DNA of 41,523 nucleotides. Source: Vulcanococcus sp. Clear-D1. Its GTDB lineage: Bacteria; Cyanobacteriota; Cyanobacteriia; PCC-6307; Cyanobiaceae. Positions within the stretch are counted from its first letter, which is position 1. Every line of letters starts with the position of its first letter. The notes under the pieces are model-generated. The model searched no databases. It saw only the letters and a program-made list of their open reading frames with translations, and was not told where the DNA came from. This document shows positions 9,062 through 17,177 of the stretch, piece after piece. The position numbers were made by a program, and so were the translations under genes. The stretch covers positions 1-41,523 of the forward strand of contig NZ_JACVZV010000020.1 in NCBI RefSeq assembly GCF_014654725.1. The letters run 5' to 3'.

Positions 9062-9164
9062 CCTTGCGGCCAGTGGCGTCAGCCGCGAACGGATCCTGGC
9101 CGCTTACCCGCTTCTCGAGGCTGCTGATCTGGATTCCCTAGAGGCGCATGCCAGTCTCAATTGA
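9036..9164 (+). pseudogene. C-terminal remnant of a DUF433 antitoxin-like protein
   Basis: An open frame without a start codon encodes GTIVDLAASGVSRERILAAY followed by PLLEAADLDSLEAHASLN and TGA at 9162-9164. This matches the C-terminal winged-helix half of DUF433 proteins (pattern DLAASGVSRExILADYPxLE). It overlaps the last codons of the Rad52-like pseudogene in another frame, so the junction appears to be a deletion or insertion breakpoint. A complete DUF433 gene lies 700 bases downstream at 9871-10107. Confidence 0.65.
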
Positions 9165-9194
9165 GCGGGATAGACTGTTGGTATATCCATTGAA

Positions 9195-9440
9195 GTGTGT
9201 GCCGTGGTCGGCATTACCAAGCTGTTCCTGAGCAATCGCAGCCAGGCGGTGCGCATCCCCGCTCACCTGCGCCTACCGGACTCCGTCAAAGCTGTTGAGG
9301 TGCGTGCTTGCGGTCAGGAGCGGATCATCTCGCCTGTTGGTCAGCGTTGGGACAGTTTTTTCCATGACGGCCCACGGGTGGCGGATGACTTCATGGCCGA
9401 ACGATCTAGCCAGGAGCAACCCGAGCGCGAAGCATTCTAA
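9195..9440 (+). CDS. vapB: VapB-type antitoxin (AbrB/SpoVT fold)
   Basis: 81 residues from a GTG at 9195; a second GTG at 9204 is an alternative start. The N-terminal half, ITKLFLSNRSQAVRIPAHLR, is the swapped-hairpin DNA-binding domain of VapB. The C-terminal tail (WDSFF, VADDFMAERSSQEQPEREAF) is the acidic, flexible part that normally wraps the PIN toxin. It lies 8 bases upstream of vapC. A short dyad, TGGTATATCCA, sits about 15 bases before the start and may be part of an autoregulatory operator. Confidence 0.88.
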   Translation: MCAVVGITKLFLSNRSQAVRIPAHLRLPDSVKAVEVRACGQERIISPVGQRWDSFFHDGPRVADDFMAERSSQEQPEREAF

Positions 9441-9448
9441 GAGCAGTC

Positions 9449-9847
9449 ATGTTGCGTTATCTGCTCGATACCAATATCTGCATCGATGTGATCAAGCGCA
9501 GGCCTGAATCGCTGTTGGATCGCTTCAATGAGAAGGCCTCTCACCTGGCGATCTCCGCCATCACCCTGGCCGAACTGCTGCACGGGGCTGAGAAGAGTTC
9601 TCAGCCGCAGCGCACCCTCTCGGTGGTGGAGGATTTCTGCAGCAGGCTCGATGTGCTCGATTACGGCGCCAAAGCGGCTCAGCATTACGGACAGATCCGA
9701 TCCGCCCTGGAGCGACGCGGCACACCGATCGGCGTGAACGACCTGCACATCGCCGCCCATGCGCGTAGTGAGGGGCTCACTTTGGTCAGCAACAACCTGC
9801 GGGAATTCGAACGAGTTGAGGGTTTGCTCTATGAAAACTGGATCTGA
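9449..9847 (+). CDS. vapC: VapC toxin, PIN-domain ribonuclease
   Basis: 132 residues. The acidic residues of the PIN active site are visible: LLDTNICIDV (Asp 7), the conserved Glu in ITLAELLHGAEKS, and the C-terminal Asp in GTPIGVNDLHIAAHARSEG. Length and motif order match VapC of the tRNA(fMet)-cleaving type. It is paired with the upstream VapB. The gene is intact, so the module can be functional. Confidence 0.92.
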   Translation: MLRYLLDTNICIDVIKRRPESLLDRFNEKASHLAISAITLAELLHGAEKSSQPQRTLSVVEDFCSRLDVLDYGAKAAQHYGQIRSALERRGTPIGVNDLHIAAHARSEGLTLVSNNLREFERVEGLLYENWI

Positions 9848-9870
9848 ATGCCCGATCAGGATGAGGCCAG

Positions 9871-10107
9871 ATGAACTGGGCTGACTGCCCTGCAGTGGAA
9901 CGGGATCCCCAGCGCCTCAGCGGCGTTTGGCTGTTCAGGGGGACGCGTGTTCCGGTTGCAGCGTTATTTCAGAACCTCCATGACGATGTGTCACTCTCTG
10001 AGTTCATGGAACTCTTCCCGGGCGTGACCACCGAGCAAGCCAGGCTGGTGCTCGAACATGCCGCCAGAAGCGCAGCCGGAAGCACTGATGTAGTGCGCAT
10101 CCCTTGA
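9871..10107 (+). CDS. DUF433 family protein, antitoxin-like
   Basis: 78 residues: DCPAVERDPQRLSGVWLFRG and TRVPVAALFQNLHDD, followed by EFMELFPGVTTEQARLVLEH. This is the HTH-containing DUF433 family, often the antitoxin partner of a DUF5615 PIN-like toxin. No DUF5615 gene follows; the next frame is on the other strand and unrelated. It may be an orphan, or co-transcribed with the VapBC pair 24 bases upstream. Confidence 0.85.
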   Translation: MNWADCPAVERDPQRLSGVWLFRGTRVPVAALFQNLHDDVSLSEFMELFPGVTTEQARLVLEHAARSAAGSTDVVRIP

Positions 10108-10125
10108 CCCGCCCACCGGGAACAG

Positions 10126-10151
10126 CAGAAAAGGCCGGCCACCGCCGGCCT
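10126..10151 (-). terminator. Rho-independent terminator for the minus-strand gene at 10157-10411
   Basis: Read on the minus strand, an 8-bp stem (AGGCCGGC / GCCGGCCT) with loop GGTG is followed by TTTTCTG. It begins 6 bases after the stop codon of the minus-strand frame. This supports that frame having been a real transcript. On the plus strand the hairpin lacks a T-run. Confidence 0.65.
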
Positions 10152-10156
10152 GGCCT

Positions 10157-10411
10157 TCAGTGGGCCTGATGAGCTATGAACACCAGCTCCTGATCGGCCT
10201 CAATCGCTCGATCAATCGCCTCCACACAAGCGAGGAACCCTGCCATCGCTGGAGGCAACTCCTCCTCCCCATAGGGATAATCGATCTAGGGCCTGTGGAT
10301 CAGAAGCCCTCTGGCGGTGTGGGTGGTGAGGATCCACTCCACGGCCCGATAGCAGGACTCCATCAAACCAACAGGATCCTCGGGGCCATACACCAGAACA
10401 TGCGAAGCCAT
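10157..10411 (-). pseudogene. Small hypothetical protein interrupted by an in-frame TAG
   Basis: An 85-codon frame begins MASHVLVYGPEDPVGLMES and reads to LLIHRP, then meets TAG at 10286-10288. It continues in the same frame as IDYPYGEEELPPAMAGFLAC and ends QELVFIAHQAH at TGA 10157-10159. Both halves look protein-like, and a terminator lies just beyond the stop. If the stop were TGG the join would read HRPWIDYPYGEE. I do not recognise the family. Confidence 0.5.
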
Positions 10412-10715
10412 AGCGACCTCACGCCCTACGGCGCAGCGACGGGACGCCTACAGGACCGCCCCGCCAGTTAAGGGGCGAATCCATCAGCTGATGCGCGGTG
10501 AGCACCGGCGGAGCCGGGGCGATCGAGCTACACCAAACAGTCAGCTCGCCTCGCGCAGGCCTTGACCAGGAGCGATCCTGGAGGTGCCCGGCGCTGCGCA
10601 TCTGGTGATGCGCAGAAAGCTGTTGACCTTGCTGACCCTGCAGACGGTCCGAGCGAGTTCCCGGCTCGCACTACAGCCACGTCGGCTAACCCAAGAAAGC
10701 TCTTGCTCGTAACAG
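10412..10715. other. 300-base gap, nothing recognised
   Basis: GC-rich sequence between the minus-strand small gene and the dimethylformamidase-like gene. Short frames on both strands have no family resemblance. The promoter of the downstream enzyme should lie here, but I see no clear -10/-35 pair. Confidence 0.35.
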
Positions 10716-12479
10716 TTGGCTAAAGAACGGTCAGCTGATTCATCCACAGCTAACACGTGGAATGGCAGCGGAGTCGATGTGTCTAGCTCGAGTGGATTCA
10801 ACGACGGCCCCTCGTTGCTGGGCCGGCCCCGGGTGATCCCAGGCCCGGGTCCAGCGGCCCATAACGACAGCCGTCACGATTGGCCCTACGAGAAACCGCT
10901 CAACGATCCAACGATTGCAGAGATCTGGTGCTACACACCGCGCTACAGCTACAGCGCTGGTGAGGTGATCGACCTCCACGTGCACAGCACCCGCCCTGAG
11001 TTTGAGCTGGAGATCACCCGCGAGGGGCCCAAACCTGAGCAGGTCTTGTCTCAACGCGGGATCAAAGCCAGCGCGGCCGCCACTCCAGAGCACGCTCATG
11101 TGCAGGGTTGCGACTGGCCAGTGGCTGTTCAGGTCACGGTGGATCCGGCCTGGCGTTCGGGCTTCTACGTGATGGTGGTGCGGTTGCGCGAACCCGATGG
11201 CGAGGTGTTCGAGCGTGAGCACTTCGTTGTGGTGAAGCCGAGCGTGCCTGCAGCCGCCAGCTCGATCGCCTTTATGGTGTCCACCTGCACCATGAACGCC
11301 TACAACGACTGGGGCGGCGGCAACAGCTATCACGGTGAGGGCGGTACACCCCGCTTCAAACAGGCCTATGCCCGCACCTCGCTGCGGCGGCCCTGGAGCC
11401 GCGGACTGGTGAAGCTTCCGCTGGGTGCCCCACGCGCCGTATCAACCGCTGAGCTCCCGCCCTTTGCGGTGCCGCAACTGCCAGCCCACCCCTGGGCGCG
11501 GCACTACGGTTACGCCCGCGATTACGCAGATGCCAGCTGAGCTCTCTACGGCAAGTTGTTTATCGAATGGGCTGAGGCCAATGGCTACACCCTCGACTAC
11601 TACACACAGCATGATCTGCACGAAGATCCGCAGACCCTGGTGCCCTATCGGCTGTCAGTGATCGTCGGGCACGACGAATACAGCAGCTGGCCGATGCGCG
11701 AAGCGATCGAGAACCAGCTGGCGGCCGGCGGCAACCACGCGCGCTTTGCCGGCAACAACATCTGGCAGGTGCGCTACGAGGATGGCGGCACCACCTTTGT
11801 GAACCACAAAGATGAGACCACCGACCCGCTGCTGGGCACCGATCAGGAGCGCTTTGTGAGCAATGCCTGGGATCTGCCCTGCACCGGCTGGCCGATCACC
11901 AAGACATTTGGCCTCACGGGGTCACAGGTGATCCATGCCATGTACGGAGGTGCAGCGCCGCGGGCCAGCGGTGGTTTCACGGTGTATCGCCCCTGGCACT
12001 GGAGCTTGGAAGGCAGCGACCTCTACTACGGCGATGTGATCGGTGGACGCCCCGACTGCATCGTCGCCTATGAGATCGACGGTTGCGATTTCACCATGCG
12101 AGATGGCCTGCCCTATCCGACGGGCCGCGATGGCGCTCCCGAGAACCTGGCGATTGTGGCGATGGCTCCGGCGTTGATGCACGAAGAGGATCACTTCCAG
12201 GCGAGTACGGCCAGCCAGATGAATTCCGTGTCCACGCCCGCCATCAAGGGTGATAGCACCGGTCTGCCCGAGCTCGAGGAGCACGAAGGCGCCAGGCACC
12301 CCCGCTACGGCGCCGGCATGATCGCAAGCCATGACCGGGGAGTTGGCCCTGGTGATGGCACCGTGTTCGTGGCCGGCAGCACCGACTGGGTGGTGGGCCT
12401 GCAACGCCGCAACTGGTTTGTGGAGCAACTCACCAAGACGGTGTTGGATCGGCTGTCCGGCCCCAAGCCTGCAGCCTGA
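10716..12479 (+). pseudogene. N,N-dimethylformamidase beta-subunit-like protein, split by one in-frame TGA
   Basis: The frame runs 588 codons with a single TGA at 11538-11540. Upstream it reads NDPTIAEIWCYTPRYSYSAG, then a beta-rich domain, then MVSTCTMNAYNDWGGGNSYH. Downstream, ALYGKLFIEWAEANGYTLDY leads into LSVIVGHDEYSSWPMREAIE and FAGNNIWQVRYEDG, ending near AGSTDWVVGLQRRNWFVEQL. This matches the large subunit of dimethylformamidase and its C-terminal domain family, whose members hydrolyse amide-like substrates using a mononuclear iron. The stop replaces what is plausibly Trp (ADAS-W-ALYGK). The true start is uncertain: a TTG at 10716 or a GTG near 10770. The substrate here is unknown. 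Without readthrough the product would lose its C-terminal half. Confidence 0.75.
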
Positions 12480-12489
12480 GATCCATCGA

Positions 12490-12530
12490 GGTGGTGAGCG
12501 CCAGAGCGCTACACCTTCACGCTCACCACC
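12490..12530. terminator. Inverted repeat between convergent genes, probable bidirectional hairpin
   Basis: Perfect 11-bp arms GGTGGTGAGCG (12490-12500) and CGCTCACCACC (12520-12530) are separated by 19 bases. They lie between the dimethylformamidase-like gene and the convergent membrane-protein gene. The right arm overlaps the last codons of the latter. No T-run is present on either side, so it is a weak or Rho-assisted terminator at best. Confidence 0.4.
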
Positions 12531-12969
12531 ACCCAGGAATCGCGTTGCGTTGTGGCTTGGGCGTCATCAACCGGGTGGCCAACCAATACAGGAGAAGAAG
12601 ATCACCCATGAGCACGCCGAAAAGAACAAGTGAGGCCCCAGCGGACAAGGTCAGACCCAGCTGCAGGATCACCCCGCTAGCGATCACGACTGAACAGCCA
12701 AGCCACCAAAACAGCTTCAGCTGTTGATGACTCAAGGGGCTAGGTGCGAGCAGAATGACCCAAACCAGTTGTGCAGCCAGGACGACCGCGTATTGAATCC
12801 AGAGCCTTGGCTCCAGCATATTCTCGTAGTACGCCTTAGCCTCCAACGCGGAAAAACCAAGCAGCTGAAACAGCCATGGCTTGGCAAAAGTCGTCAACGA
12901 CCAACCCCAAAACCAGTCAATGGCCACCAGAAAGGTGGTCAGCAGCAATGCCTGGATGCGCTGGGGCAT
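12523..12969 (-). CDS. Small four-helix integral membrane protein of unknown function
   Basis: 148 residues with four hydrophobic stretches: about 7-25 (ALLLTTFLVAIDWFWGWSL), 59-76 (YAVVLAAQLVWVILLAP), 86-106 (LFWWLGCSVVIASGVILQLG) and 111-130 (GASLVLFGVLMGDLLLLYWL). Helix 1 carries a Trp-rich DWFWGW motif. I do not recognise the family. Its start at 12969 leaves about 180 bases to the next gene, so it is probably transcribed alone. Confidence 0.72.
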   Translation of the reverse strand: MPQRIQALLLTTFLVAIDWFWGWSLTTFAKPWLFQLLGFSALEAKAYYENMLEPRLWIQYAVVLAAQLVWVILLAPSPLSHQQLKLFWWLGCSVVIASGVILQLGLTLSAGASLVLFGVLMGDLLLLYWLATRLMTPKPQRNAIPGWW

Positions 12970-13149
12970 TCGGTGCCAATCGAGGTGAGAGTGCCGGTTT
13001 ACAGTTTACCCCTAATTCCAACAAGAATGACGCACTGACGCCCGCCGATCTTGCCGATTGATCTAGAGACAGTTGGTCAATTCCTGAGTCAAAGGATAAG
13101 CATGATATACCTTGCCGTTTATTGACGTCGGCATGGCCGCGAGCAAATC

Positions 13150-14466
13150 TCAGTACACCATGGATGCCTCGAGGCGCCCATCAGCAATCGCTTGCAGTAG
13201 AGCCTTGTGATCCTGCTCTGCCAGATCTGCATTCTCGATGGCCTGCTCATAGATCGTGGTGGCGAACATCTTCGGGTCATGGATAAAAGCATGGATCTTT
13301 TTCCGGTCACCACTGCGAGCATGAGATTTGGCCAAGGTCAAGGCGCAGAGTTTGCCGTAATCCTTTAATCCCTCCACATCGAGTTCGTTCACATCCACGG
13401 ATGCTTTCCAGTCACGGAACACACGCCAGTAGAGTTGCGTGCCTTCTGGAGTCGTGGTCCACCCCAGGAAGGGATCGCTCGCGGTTTGCATCAAGCGTTG
13501 GCCTTCCACCACGCGTTGTCCTTGATGTGCAGGAACCTGGTTATCTCCATTGACGTAAGGAGCAAGCACCGACGGCTCCGCCTGCTTGCTCTGGAGCACC
13601 AGAACGTCTTCCGGGTGTACCCCCATAAACACATGGATGCCGCACTGAGTGCCTACAGAGCCAACGCCCACAGCCTTGAAGGCAGCGTCACTCATCCGGA
13701 ATTCGCTGAGATACCGACGGACATCCGGTCGAACGCTGGCGAGATACTCGGCATAGATCACGTTGAGTCGGTGTTGCCAGTCCATGCCCGCCAGGGCTTC
13801 AGGTGGCAGGAGCGAATACCGCCAGAGCAAGGGCGGTTGGTGCCGGAACAGCAGCGTTCCGTTGTTGTCAACTTCGCAGAGCTTGCGCACCGCCTGGCGG
13901 CTGTTGCGTTGCAGCGCCATAGCCGCGAGTTTCTTGAGATGGGCCCGCAACGAGCCCTTCGTGCGCTCGTCAATCAAGTGCTGGAGAGCTGGATTTGGGA
14001 CCCATATGTCTTCAAAGCGCATCCCAGCAAACTCAGCCATCGCCTCTGCATAGGCCCTCACACCGCTGCGGCACACCTTGCTCTGCTCTTTTTCGCTGCA
14101 ACCAAGGCTTCGTGCAGCCAAGATGAAACTGGTTGCCAGCCGGATCACATCCCACTCAAATGGACCAGGATGGGTTTCATCGAAGTCATTGATATCAAAC
14201 AGAAGTTGATACTCAGGAGAGCAGAAGAAACCAAAGTTGAGCAGATGAGCATCGCCGCATAGCTGCACCATCAGGCCCGAGCTGGGCTTGCGCGCTAGAT
14301 CGGCCGCCATGACAGCTGCCGCGCCCCGGAAGAAGGCGAATGGGTTTTCAGCCATTCGGCTGTGCCGCACAGGAACAAGCCACGACAAGCGCGCTGCCTC
14401 CTGTCGGGTCAATAGTTCAATGGGGTCCTGGCGTGCCACTGGTTGATCCACGGAATCGACCTTCAA
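13150..14466 (-). CDS. DUF2252 family protein
   Basis: 438 residues matching DUF2252, a family with a distant kinase-like fold. Motifs include VRHSRMAENPFAFFRGAAAV, QLCGDAHLLNFGFF and LFDINDFDETHPGPFEWDVI. The GDAHLLNFG and DINDFDE stretches resemble the catalytic and metal-binding loops of phosphotransferases. Biochemical function is unproven. A TTG start at 14466 would overlap the TGA of the upstream remnant (TTGA); the first internal GTG (VDQPVARQDP) is an equally good start. The gene is intact. Confidence 0.87.
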   Translation of the reverse strand: MKVDSVDQPVARQDPIELLTRQEAARLSWLVPVRHSRMAENPFAFFRGAAAVMAADLARKPSSGLMVQLCGDAHLLNFGFFCSPEYQLLFDINDFDETHPGPFEWDVIRLATSFILAARSLGCSEKEQSKVCRSGVRAYAEAMAEFAGMRFEDIWVPNPALQHLIDERTKGSLRAHLKKLAAMALQRNSRQAVRKLCEVDNNGTLLFRHQPPLLWRYSLLPPEALAGMDWQHRLNVIYAEYLASVRPDVRRYLSEFRMSDAAFKAVGVGSVGTQCGIHVFMGVHPEDVLVLQSKQAEPSVLAPYVNGDNQVPAHQGQRVVEGQRLMQTASDPFLGWTTTPEGTQLYWRVFRDWKASVDVNELDVEGLKDYGKLCALTLAKSHARSGDRKKIHAFIHDPKMFATTIYEQAIENADLAEQDHKALLQAIADGRLEASMVY

Positions 14467-14693
14467 CTATCCGAGTCGTAGCTGTAGACGGTCCAGGTGC
14501 CAACCCGTTCGTCATAGCCCGGCACGTTGGTAGGCATTCTGGGTAGAGGTCGACAAAATCAATCTGAATGTTGGTCAGCCGGTGCGCCGTCTGGATGCAT
14601 CCGGGGGCCGTATCTACAGCGGTGATGTAGGCAACCAACTTGAGCCAGCACAACCGTTTGCCTTCCTGGCAGCCAAAGAAGCAAACTGATCAT
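14463..14693 (-). pseudogene. Remnant of a small secreted protein, frameshifted
   Basis: Starting at the ATG at 14691-14693, a short hydrophobic segment (MISLLLWLPGRQTVVLAQ) looks like a signal peptide. Protein-like text then appears in successive frames: VAYITAVDTAPGCIQTAHRL and TNIQIDFVDLYPE, then YDERVGTWTVYSYDSDS ending at TGA 14463-14465. At least two frame changes would be needed to join them. I read it as a decayed gene of unknown family directly upstream of the DUF2252 gene. Confidence 0.4.
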
Positions 14694-14710
14694 CAGAACA
14701 GGCAAGCGGT

Positions 14711-15667
14711 GTGAGTGTCGCGCAGTTGCGGAATCCAGCGACAGAGGCCAGAGCACTACAGCTGGGAACTCTTTGCAATGTCATCGGAGCTTTAGCCGCC
14801 CTGGTGTTTTATCTGCGCTCTGGATCTGATGCACTGCTGCTCGACGGCTTGTACACCGCCGTGATGGCCGGAGCCTCGGTCATTGCTGGCCGGGTGAGCC
14901 TCGCCGCCCTGCAGCCGCGCAGCCGTGCCTACCCCTTTGGAGCCTCGGGGCAGGAACCGCTCTATGTGTTGTTCCGCACCCTGGTGTTGCTGGGCATCAT
15001 CGCGTTTGCAATGGTGTCGGCGGCTGGCAAGGTGCTCACCCACCTGCAGGGTGGGCCTGTGGCAGCGGTCAGGCTCGATGGACTGGGGCTGTACTTCAGC
15101 GCCATGGTGTTGCTCAACCTGTGGCTGTGGCAGGTGTTTGTGCGCAGCTGGAGCCATAGCGGCCGCAACAACGACATGCTGCGCGGCATGGCGATTTCGG
15201 CCCGGTTTGATGCCCTGATTTCAGCTGGGACCGGACTCACTCTTCTGGGAGTGCCCCTTCTGCTGGGCACACCGCTAGCCCCGCTGATGCCGATCGCCGA
15301 TTCCCTGTTAGTGCTCGTTTTGTGTGCCGCGCTGTTGGGGGAGCCCATCGCCATTCTCAAGGGCGCCGTGGCCGAAGCGGCAGGGTCCAGTCGATCGCTT
15401 GGCCAGGACACCCAGATCACCTGCGCCAACGCCATCGTGCCTGTGCTGAAACAGCAGGGCTGTGAGCTCCTTGAGCTGGCGATGATTCGCCTCGGCCGGA
15501 CCGTCACGGCGGTGGCCTATGTGGAGCCGGAGAACGCCATGACGGCGGGTCAGGTTGACGATCTACGTCTGGCAGTGGAGCAACAGCTGGTTAAGGCTCT
15601 GCAGACCCCGGTGCTGTGTGAGGTGATTCCCACCGCCGTTCACCCTTACGCAGAAGCCGCACACTGA
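14711..15667 (+). CDS. Cation diffusion facilitator-like transporter (divergent)
   Basis: 318 residues from a GTG. Six hydrophobic segments lie in the first two thirds, followed by a cytoplasmic alpha/beta tail (LELAMIRLGRTVTAVAYVEP), the layout of CDF proteins. The usual metal-site pattern is altered: helix 2 reads ALLLDGLYTAVMAGAS, with Asp but no partner in the second position. Helix 5 reads ARFDALISAGTGLTLLG, again with one Asp. This is the divergent CDF branch common in bacteria, whose substrate is not established. It is followed by a copy of the TA-island repeat. Confidence 0.78.
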   Translation: MSVAQLRNPATEARALQLGTLCNVIGALAALVFYLRSGSDALLLDGLYTAVMAGASVIAGRVSLAALQPRSRAYPFGASGQEPLYVLFRTLVLLGIIAFAMVSAAGKVLTHLQGGPVAAVRLDGLGLYFSAMVLLNLWLWQVFVRSWSHSGRNNDMLRGMAISARFDALISAGTGLTLLGVPLLLGTPLAPLMPIADSLLVLVLCAALLGEPIAILKGAVAEAAGSSRSLGQDTQITCANAIVPVLKQQGCELLELAMIRLGRTVTAVAYVEPENAMTAGQVDDLRLAVEQQLVKALQTPVLCEVIPTAVHPYAEAAH

Positions 15668-15716
15668 CGCTTCAGTAGCGTGATGTTGTTGGTGGGGCGC
15701 CTTGAGCCGGTGGGGT

Positions 15717-15849
15717 GCATCTGGTGCACTGCTCACGCGCCTGGTGATCCGCTCATGGCCATAGGCCTTGATGCTCTCTCTTCCGGTCCGCATCAGCACT
15801 CGGCTCACCACACAGCCACGGCGGGCCGGGCCATGGAAGCGGCCTGGAT
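15717..15849 (-). repeat. TA-island repeat, copy A
   Basis: About 133 bp nearly collinear with 18179-18310 (roughly 85% identical by eye). Shared blocks include CATCTGGTG at the left end, CTCATGGCCATAGGCCTTGA (copy D: CTCATGGTCACAGGCCTTGA), CGGCTCACCACACAGCC, and a right end at ATGGAAGCGG. It sits between the CDF gene and the MntA/HepT module. Read on the minus strand it stays open as a short peptide, but there is no sign that it is a gene. Confidence 0.75.
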
Positions 15850-15944
15850 GAGGCCTCCCTGACGGAACTGATCACCCCCAGCAGGGAACAGCGTGGGATT
15901 GAGGGTTTCCTGGCAGAGGCGATCGAACCCAGCAGAATGGCTTC

Positions 15945-16292
15945 ATGACTGCCTTGAGTGCTCCATCGATTGAGCAGCGGCTGCCAGCCATGGCAGCTGT
16001 GATTCACCAGGCGATTCCTGGAAGTGAAGTGCGCCTGTTCGGCTCCAGGGCCCGCGGCCAGGCCGGGCCCGACTCCGACATTGATCTGCTGATCACGGCG
16101 CCCGACAGTTGGTTGGAGCACCATCACCGCTTTGCGGTGCTCAACGACCTGTGGGATCAACTGGCACAGGCGGATGTCTCCCTGGACTTGCTGCTCTACT
16201 CCCAGAGTGAATGCGAGGCCAGGCGCCATTGGCGCAGCCATGTGATCGGCCGCGCTTACCGCGAGGGGAAGCTCCTCAATGGCGCTATCTGA
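15945..16292 (+). CDS. mntA: MntA-type nucleotidyltransferase antitoxin
   Basis: 115 residues of the minimal nucleotidyltransferase (MNT) fold. The active-site signature is LFGSRARGQAGPDSDIDLLI (GS...R...DxD), and a third acidic residue lies in DVSLDLLLYSQSE. In characterised MntA-HepT systems this enzyme modifies and neutralises the HEPN ribonuclease. The ATG is at 15945. The 3' end overlaps the HEPN gene by 14 bases, typical of this operon type. Confidence 0.88.
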   Translation: MTALSAPSIEQRLPAMAAVIHQAIPGSEVRLFGSRARGQAGPDSDIDLLITAPDSWLEHHHRFAVLNDLWDQLAQADVSLDLLLYSQSECEARRHWRSHVIGRAYREGKLLNGAI

Positions 16293-16521
16293 GGCGGAGG
16301 GGCTGCTGCGGATTGCAGCAGCAGACCTCGAAACAGCCGTGGCATCCACTGATCCAACCGTGTTTCGCGAGGGTGCCTGGGGCTTCTGGTTGCAACAAGC
16401 AGTGGAGAAAGCCCTTAAAGCGTGGCTGCTGCACCTGGGTGATGACGATCCACCCCTGACCCATGACCTGCGGCGACTGCTTCGTCTACTGGCTGCTCGC
16501 GGAGCGGACGCCACTCGCTGA
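16279..16521 (+). pseudogene. hepT: HepT-like HEPN toxin, C-terminally truncated
   Basis: 80 residues beginning MALSEAEGLLRIAAADLETA. The HEPN core WLQQAVEKALKAWLLHLG and THDLRRLLRLL is present, but the protein stops at GADATR. Family members usually run to about 120-130 residues. Just downstream, in another frame, GVLTVYAVQF is visible at about 16532-16562. It matches the usual C-terminal YAVxFRY segment, which supplies part of the RNase site. A frameshift and small deletion therefore probably removed the active C-terminus, leaving the antitoxin intact. Confidence 0.72.
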
Positions 16522-16571
16522 AAGGGGGTTGGCGTTCTGACGGTCTACGCCGTGCAGTTCTGACACGCCAC

Positions 16572-16615
16572 AGCGGGCCTCGGTCAGGGTGTTCCACGCC
16601 TTCCCCTTCCATGGC
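16572..16615 (-). repeat. 44-bp repeat, copy 1 (second copy at 26983-27026)
   Basis: The reverse complement matches 26983-27026 at 41 of 44 positions. The shared core includes GGGAAGGCGTGGAACACC and GACCGAGGCCC. It abuts repeat copy B and lies just after the decayed hepT tail. The two copies are 10 kb apart and in opposite orientation. Confidence 0.75.
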
Positions 16616-16735
16616 ACGCCCCACCGTTCCCTGCTGCGAGATCCGCTTCCTGGTGCAGCACACCTATCCCGTAGCCCTTGGGCTTCTGCGAAGCAGTTGG
16701 CATCAAGGCCTATGGCCACGAGCGCATCACCACCC
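16608..16735 (+). repeat. TA-island repeat, copy B (inverted, most diverged)
   Basis: In the opposite orientation to copies A, C and D. The ends match well: CCATGGCACG at the left, and GCATCAAGGCCTATGGCCA followed by GAGCGCATCACC at the right. The centre is diverged and may contain an insertion. It lies between the MntA/HepT remnant and the solo MNT gene. Confidence 0.6.
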
Positions 16736-16759
16736 CCATCGGTCGCCGCGGTAAGCCCG

Positions 16760-17125
16760 TCAAAAAGATCCGCCTGATTCCTGCAGAAGATGCTCATGCC
16801 ATGGCCCGGGATTTCCAAGGCCAAGAGGAATGGCCTCGTCTTCGATGCGCTGGCGCAGCTCGGCTCGCAAACCTCGGCGTGTCACCAGATCCACCGGAAC
16901 GCTGAGGAGATCTTCAAGCGCCAGCTTGAGATCCATAAACTGCTCAAAGATGGGGCTGGCGGGGAACTCCACCAGCAGATCAAGGTCGCTCCCCGGCCCT
17001 GCCGAGCCTTGGGCTACCGAGCCGAACACCTGCAGACCCAAAGCGCCATGGGCAGCTGTGATCCCCTGCAGCGTCGGCACTAACCGGCGCAGCTCGTCCA
17101 GGGCTGGAGGCGATGGGGGAGCCAT
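16760..17125 (-). CDS. Solo MNT-domain nucleotidyltransferase (MntA-like antitoxin)
   Basis: From the ATG at 17123-17125 (MAPPSPPALDELRRLVPTLQ) it encodes 121 residues. The signature is LQVFGSVAQGSAGPGSDLDL, followed by VDLVTRRGLRAELRQRIEDE. This is the short MNT class often paired with a DUF86/HEPN toxin. No HEPN frame follows on this strand: the next sequence is repeat B. It is therefore an orphan antitoxin or a remnant. The open frame extends further upstream to 17179, but that start lacks support. Confidence 0.8.
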   Translation of the reverse strand: MAPPSPPALDELRRLVPTLQGITAAHGALGLQVFGSVAQGSAGPGSDLDLLVEFPASPIFEQFMDLKLALEDLLSVPVDLVTRRGLRAELRQRIEDEAIPLGLGNPGPWHEHLLQESGGSF

Positions 17126-17177
17126 GGATCCATCGTCGCGGCTCCTGGCTGATGTGGCGCGAATTCCCTGGTACTGC

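Noticed and set aside
1524-11540. Reassignment of TAG/TGA to Trp in this organism
   Set aside because: Both codons terminate many intact genes here and TGG is used normally, so a variant code cannot hold.
13435-14262. 275-codon plus-strand open frame
   Set aside because: It is the antisense shadow of the DUF2252 gene.
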